Made by a program: the position numbers and the translations under genes
Source of the DNA: JAAYVZ01 sp035384965
Lineage (GTDB): Bacteria; Acidobacteriota; Thermoanaerobaculia; Thermoanaerobaculales; Thermoanaerobaculaceae
Assembly (NCBI GenBank): GCA_035384965.1
Contig: DAOOJE010000012.1
Span: 1 to 64,000, forward strand
Reading direction: 5' to 3'
Length of the DNA stretch: 64,000 bases
The notes under the pieces: generated by a model
Databases searched by the model: none
The model's input: only the letters and a program-made list of their open reading frames with translations
What the model was told of the DNA's origin: nothing
Part shown: one piece after another, positions 61,117 through 64,000 of the stretch
Position numbering within the stretch: the stretch's first letter is position 1
Layout of the letters: each line of letters begins with the position of its first letter

Positions 61117-63360
61117 ATGGCCGACAGTCCGCTTCGAGTCAGGGTCTTTGGCGGGCTCGAAGTGTCGTATCGAGGGCAGCGGTGGCGTGGGTTCGAGACT
61201 CGCAAGACAGCCGCACTTTTCGGGTACCTGGTCGCGAACGCCGGGCGGCACGTCACGCGAGCCTCTCTTGCCGCGCTGCTCTGGCCGGAGGCCGGTGAGG
61301 CTCAGGGGCGCCGGAGCGTGCGACAAGCACTCTACTCGATCGCCCGAACGCTTCCACGGAAGGCGGCCAGGGGGCCGATCCTGAGCATCGAGGGCGAGCG
61401 CGTGGGCATCAACCCGGAGGCCGGAGTCTGGAGCGACGTCTCCCAGTTCCTCGCTCTCCTCGGGGACGAGCGCCCGCTGGACGCTCCGCACGCCACCCAC
61501 ACGCTGGCACGCGCGGTCCAGCTCTACCGGGGAGAACTCCTGGCGGGGCTTGAGGTGCGTGACGCTCCTGAGTTCGAGCTCTGGCTCGTCGCCGAGCAGG
61601 AGCGCTTTCGCTACCTCGCCATCGACGCCCTCCAGGCCCTGGCGACGGCCTACCTGTCGCGCGGGGAGCACCGGCTGGGCATCGAGTATGCGCGGCGGCT
61701 GGTGGCCATCGACCCGTTTCGCGAGGAAGGCCATCGGCTCCTCATGACGCTTCTGGCTGCCGCAGGCAACCGTGCCTGGGCGATAGCTCACTACCGGACC
61801 CTCGTCGCCACGCTCGACAACGAGCTGGGTGCCGAACCCTCACCGCAGACGACCGCCCTCTTCCAGCGCATCGTCGCCGGGGCCGAACCCGCGCCGGTCG
61901 AGCGATCCGAGGTCGTGCCCCGCCCCTATGTGCCGCTGGTCGGCCGCGAGCGAGAGCTGGCTCGACTGCGTAAGAGCTGGCAGCGGGTCCGCGCCGGTGA
62001 GGGCTGCGTGACGGTCGTTGAGGGAGAATCGGGGGTCGGCAAGACCAGACTCTTGCGTTCACTTCTCGATGACCTGACGAATGAGGGCCCCGTGAGAATC
62101 GTGGCGGTGTCCATCGAGCCGCGCAGGGTCCAGTCGCCGTTTGCGCCCCTGGATCAGGTGCTCGCCAGGCTCTGCCGGGAAGCCGTGGCCGCCGGCAAGG
62201 ATCCCGTGAGCACTCTCGACCCCACCCTCCAACGTGCGCTGGCGGCTCTGACACCAGGCATCGATCGCGATCACGAGCCGCCAGCGGGGGAGGCGGGAGA
62301 GCTTTCGATCGCGACGCTCGCCGAGTGTTGCACGGCGGCGATCCGCGCCGCCAGGCGATCTTCGGAAGGCACCGGCGAGCCGATGATCTTCTACCTCGAC
62401 GACCTGCAGAACGCCCCTGCGTGCGGTCTCGCCTTGCTGCGCGAAGTCGCACGGCGCCTGACGGACGAACCGGTGTGGCTGCTCGGCTCGTGCGACCGCA
62501 CGCCCGTCGCCCGCCCTCGCCGGCTGGCCGAGGCGTGCGAGGCGATGGCCGCCGTGACACGGCTGGAGACCATCCCCCTTGGGCGTCTCGGCCCGGGGGA
62601 CCTTGCTCTTCTTGGGTCCGAGCTTCTGGCAGGGCTGAATGGCGACGACTTCGAGGACCGGCTCGAACGCGTCACCGGCGGGCTGCCGCTGGGGATCGCG
62701 ATGCAGATCAACCTGTGGTGGGATGAAGGCAAGCTGGCGCCCGGGTCGAGCCCCGGGGCTCCCTGGGAGTTCCGAGGTGGCGACGAGCCTGCGACCAGGT
62801 GTGAACCCCTGGCGCTCGCGCAGCACCGAATCGCGCTGCTGTCGCCGTTTCTCCGTCGCGTGCTGACACTGGCGGCGATCGTGGGCGCGCAGGTCGACGG
62901 CAGTCTGCTCGCCGAAGTGGAGGGGGAAACTGCGGAGCTGGTCATGGCTGCGCTCGACCGCCTGCAGGAACGGCGGTTCCTCCGCGCCGCCTCGAAGGAC
63001 TGGACGCCCAGCCCCGGGCGGCACGGGGCATTCCTTGACCAGCGCGGGCTCAAAGCGACACGTTTCGAGTTCGATCACGAGGTCCTGCGGCGGGCTGCGC
63101 TCGCCCGCGTCAGCCCCGAGCGGCGCCGAGCACTTCATCTCCAGGTCGCGCACCACCTGGAGCGCGTCGAGCCGGCGGTCGAGGACGAACGGCTCGCTCA
63201 TCACTACCTGGAAGCTGGCGCCTTTCGCCAGGCGCTGGCGGTCGTGCGGCGCGCGATCGGCCGTCGCCGAGCCAGTGGTGTCGGCCCGGACTGCCTGATG
63301 GACCTGCACCGCATCCAGCAGGTGCTCACCCGGGTGTGCCGGAGGTTCGAAGGGGCATGA
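61117..63360 (+). CDS. BTAD/SARP-type transcriptional activator with AAA ATPase domain
   Basis: 747 residues. An N-terminal winged helix (LRVRVFGGLEVSYRGQRWRG, TRASLAALLWPEAGEAQGRR, VRQALYSIARTL; about 1-95) leads to the bacterial transcriptional activation domain, a TPR-like fold (about 96-250; FELWLVAEQERFRYLAIDAL, GIEYARRLVAIDPFREEGHR, YRTLVATLDNELGAEPSPQT). An STAND/AAA ATPase follows (YVPLVGRERELARLRKSW; Walker A VEGESGVGKTRLLRSL; Walker B PMIFYLDDLQ), then a winged/helical end. AfsR/SARP relatives control secondary metabolism or stress clusters. The ATG has AGGAGGAG upstream. No target cluster is in view; the small genes downstream may be controlled by it. Confidence 0.88.
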   Translation: MADSPLRVRVFGGLEVSYRGQRWRGFETRKTAALFGYLVANAGRHVTRASLAALLWPEAGEAQGRRSVRQALYSIARTLPRKAARGPILSIEGERVGINPEAGVWSDVSQFLALLGDERPLDAPHATHTLARAVQLYRGELLAGLEVRDAPEFELWLVAEQERFRYLAIDALQALATAYLSRGEHRLGIEYARRLVAIDPFREEGHRLLMTLLAAAGNRAWAIAHYRTLVATLDNELGAEPSPQTTALFQRIVAGAEPAPVERSEVVPRPYVPLVGRERELARLRKSWQRVRAGEGCVTVVEGESGVGKTRLLRSLLDDLTNEGPVRIVAVSIEPRRVQSPFAPLDQVLARLCREAVAAGKDPVSTLDPTLQRALAALTPGIDRDHEPPAGEAGELSIATLAECCTAAIRAARRSSEGTGEPMIFYLDDLQNAPACGLALLREVARRLTDEPVWLLGSCDRTPVARPRRLAEACEAMAAVTRLETIPLGRLGPGDLALLGSELLAGLNGDDFEDRLERVTGGLPLGIAMQINLWWDEGKLAPGSSPGAPWEFRGGDEPATRCEPLALAQHRIALLSPFLRRVLTLAAIVGAQVDGSLLAEVEGETAELVMAALDRLQERRFLRAASKDWTPSPGRHGAFLDQRGLKATRFEFDHEVLRRAALARVSPERRRALHLQVAHHLERVEPAVEDERLAHHYLEAGAFRQALAVVRRAIGRRRASGVGPDCLMDLHRIQQVLTRVCRRFEGA

Positions 63361-63414
63361 TCGCCCCCGCTGCGACCCACTCGCTGCCTCGAGGGGGCGC
63401 CACTGCGGAGGCGC

Positions 63415-63443
63415 TTATCTGCTGGTATGTCGAGAATTATACT
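63415..63443 (+). promoter_or_regulatory. Promoter-like element before the last small gene
   Basis: TATACT at 63438-63443 with a weak TTATCT at 63415-63420, 17 bp apart, in an AT-rich patch 50 bp before the next gene. Confidence 0.4.
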
Positions 63444-63493
63444 TTGACGAGTCGGAGACGGCCGGCACGCATGATGATGGCGGAGGGGGACTC

Positions 63494-63736
63494 GTGGAAC
63501 GGACCACCGCCTTGACCGATGATGCGACCGCGGAGCAACGACCCCGCCAGGAAGATAAGCCCAGGCGGCGGGCTTCGCTGCTGCTGAGATGCTGGGTGGA
63601 AGATGCCGGTGCGGGCGCCCAGGTGCTGCGCGGCTGGATCAGGAACCTCCACACGGGGCGGGAGCAGGCCTTCCACGATGCAAGCCTGGTCGGGAACATC
63701 CTGGTCCAGGAACTTTCCGATCCGGAGGCGGAGTGA
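63494..63736 (+). CDS. Small unknown protein
   Basis: 80 residues from a GTG at 63494 (GGAGGGGG upstream). A charged, disordered N-terminus (about 1-27), then SLLLRCWVEDAGAGAQVLRG and IRNLHTGREQAFHDASLVGN. The latter is a beta-type pattern, 'W-x-E-D-x-G-x-x-x-x-L-R-G-x-I-R-x-L-x-T-G', that I have seen in small proteins of unknown role. Composition and start signal support a real gene. It follows the BTAD regulator and precedes the partial gene. Confidence 0.6.
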   Translation: MERTTALTDDATAEQRPRQEDKPRRRASLLLRCWVEDAGAGAQVLRGWIRNLHTGREQAFHDASLVGNILVQELSDPEAE

Positions 63737-63844
63737 AAGGCCGTCGCCCTCTGCCCTCGCTGCCTCTCACCGACCGGGAGGCCTGTCGCCGACCTTCGGG
63801 ACCGGCACGATCTGCGGGGATGCGCCTCGAGCAAGGAGCAAGCC

Positions 63845-64000
63845 ATGATTACTGATTCTTCGAACCAGATCACCGCCCGGCGGCGCCTGGGCCCGAGTGC
63901 ACCGACTGCCGTGCGGACAGCAGTGGCGGGGCGACGAGGCCTCACGCCGGGCAGCGTCGCCGGACCGGCGTTCGTGACTGCCGTCCTACTGCTGCTCGCC
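63845..64000 (+). CDS. Partial gene, possible exported or membrane protein, runs off right edge
   Basis: 52 codons visible from ATG 63845 (AAGGAGCAAGCC upstream). A basic N-terminus (about residues 1-35) leads into a hydrophobic stretch that begins PGSVAGPAFVTAVLLLLA and continues past the edge, consistent with a signal peptide or first membrane helix. No domain is visible yet. It lies 108 bp after the small unknown gene. Confidence 0.55.
   Translation, partial: MITDSSNQITARRRLGPSAPTAVRTAVAGRRGLTPGSVAGPAFVTAVLLLLA

Overview
This is a GC-rich bacterial chromosome segment. The 100 N at 26649-26748 show it comes from a draft or metagenome scaffold. The gene set suggests a Gram-negative, surface-motile or polarised, non-proteobacterial organism; Acidobacteriota (Thermoanaerobaculia-like) is my best guess. 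The basis is mglB-mglA, a sigma54-driven pilin gene, a Wzm/Wzt O-antigen exporter, GT81-type compatible-solute genes, YfhO-family membrane proteins and a BTAD-type regulator. The assignment is inference and was not tested by phylogeny.

Region 1 (1 to about 14,800) is a prophage or phage-derived island that runs off the left edge. Most genes are on the minus strand and many are coupled by ATGA or GTGA overlaps. In transcription order they are a helicase remnant, a small unknown, a sigma-region-4-only protein, a DnaG-like primase that has lost most zinc ligands, a P-loop ATPase, a regulatory gap holding repeated CAAGATCA motifs, then an unknown protein, a PD-(D/E)XK nuclease, a DUF4406-like protein, a Holliday-junction-resolvase-like nuclease, a small-terminase-like protein and the large terminase. 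A catalytic-domain-only tyrosine recombinase lies on the opposite strand beside the terminase. Between the replication block and a frameshifted large serine recombinase is a three-gene cassette (SQSCD-motif protein, HTH protein, TIGR04255-like protein) flanked by 52-bp direct repeats. It sits where prophages often carry defence cargo.

Region 2 (about 14.9 to 26.1 kb) is chromosomal: an HAD hydrolase overlapping a GDP-mannose pyrophosphorylase, a ligand-binding lipoprotein translationally coupled to an O-antigen-type ABC exporter, two large YfhO-like membrane proteins with overlapping 3' ends, and a pilin-like gene with a textbook sigma54 promoter and a hairpin terminator.

Region 3 (26.2 to 27.9 kb) is an RNA locus. 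It holds tRNA-Ser(CGA) and tRNA-Ser(GGA), each followed by tandem repeats of about 264 bp that end in a copy of the parent tRNA 3' end and contain an inverted copy of it, and then the SRP RNA. It leads into dnaX-ybaB-recR, mglB-mglA, yvcK and glmS.

Region 4 (34.4 to 46.5 kb) carries a ZIP transporter, a PcrA/UvrD helicase, a ClC channel, glycerate kinase, a minus-strand osmolyte operon (GT81 synthase, phosphatase, second glycosyltransferase, mechanosensitive-type membrane protein) and a DUF389 membrane protein.

Region 5 (46.5 to 56.8 kb) is a minus-strand housekeeping block: rpsU, mutS2, dnaG, rpoD (the macromolecular-synthesis operon with mutS2 inside), a tRNA with anticodon CAU, a zinc-ribbon coiled coil, RNase H, yggS, divIVA-like and hutI. 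Region 6 (57 to 64 kb) runs on the plus strand: a GAF-like unknown, a lytic transglycosylase, yjbQ, a BTAD/AAA regulator and a partial gene at the right edge.
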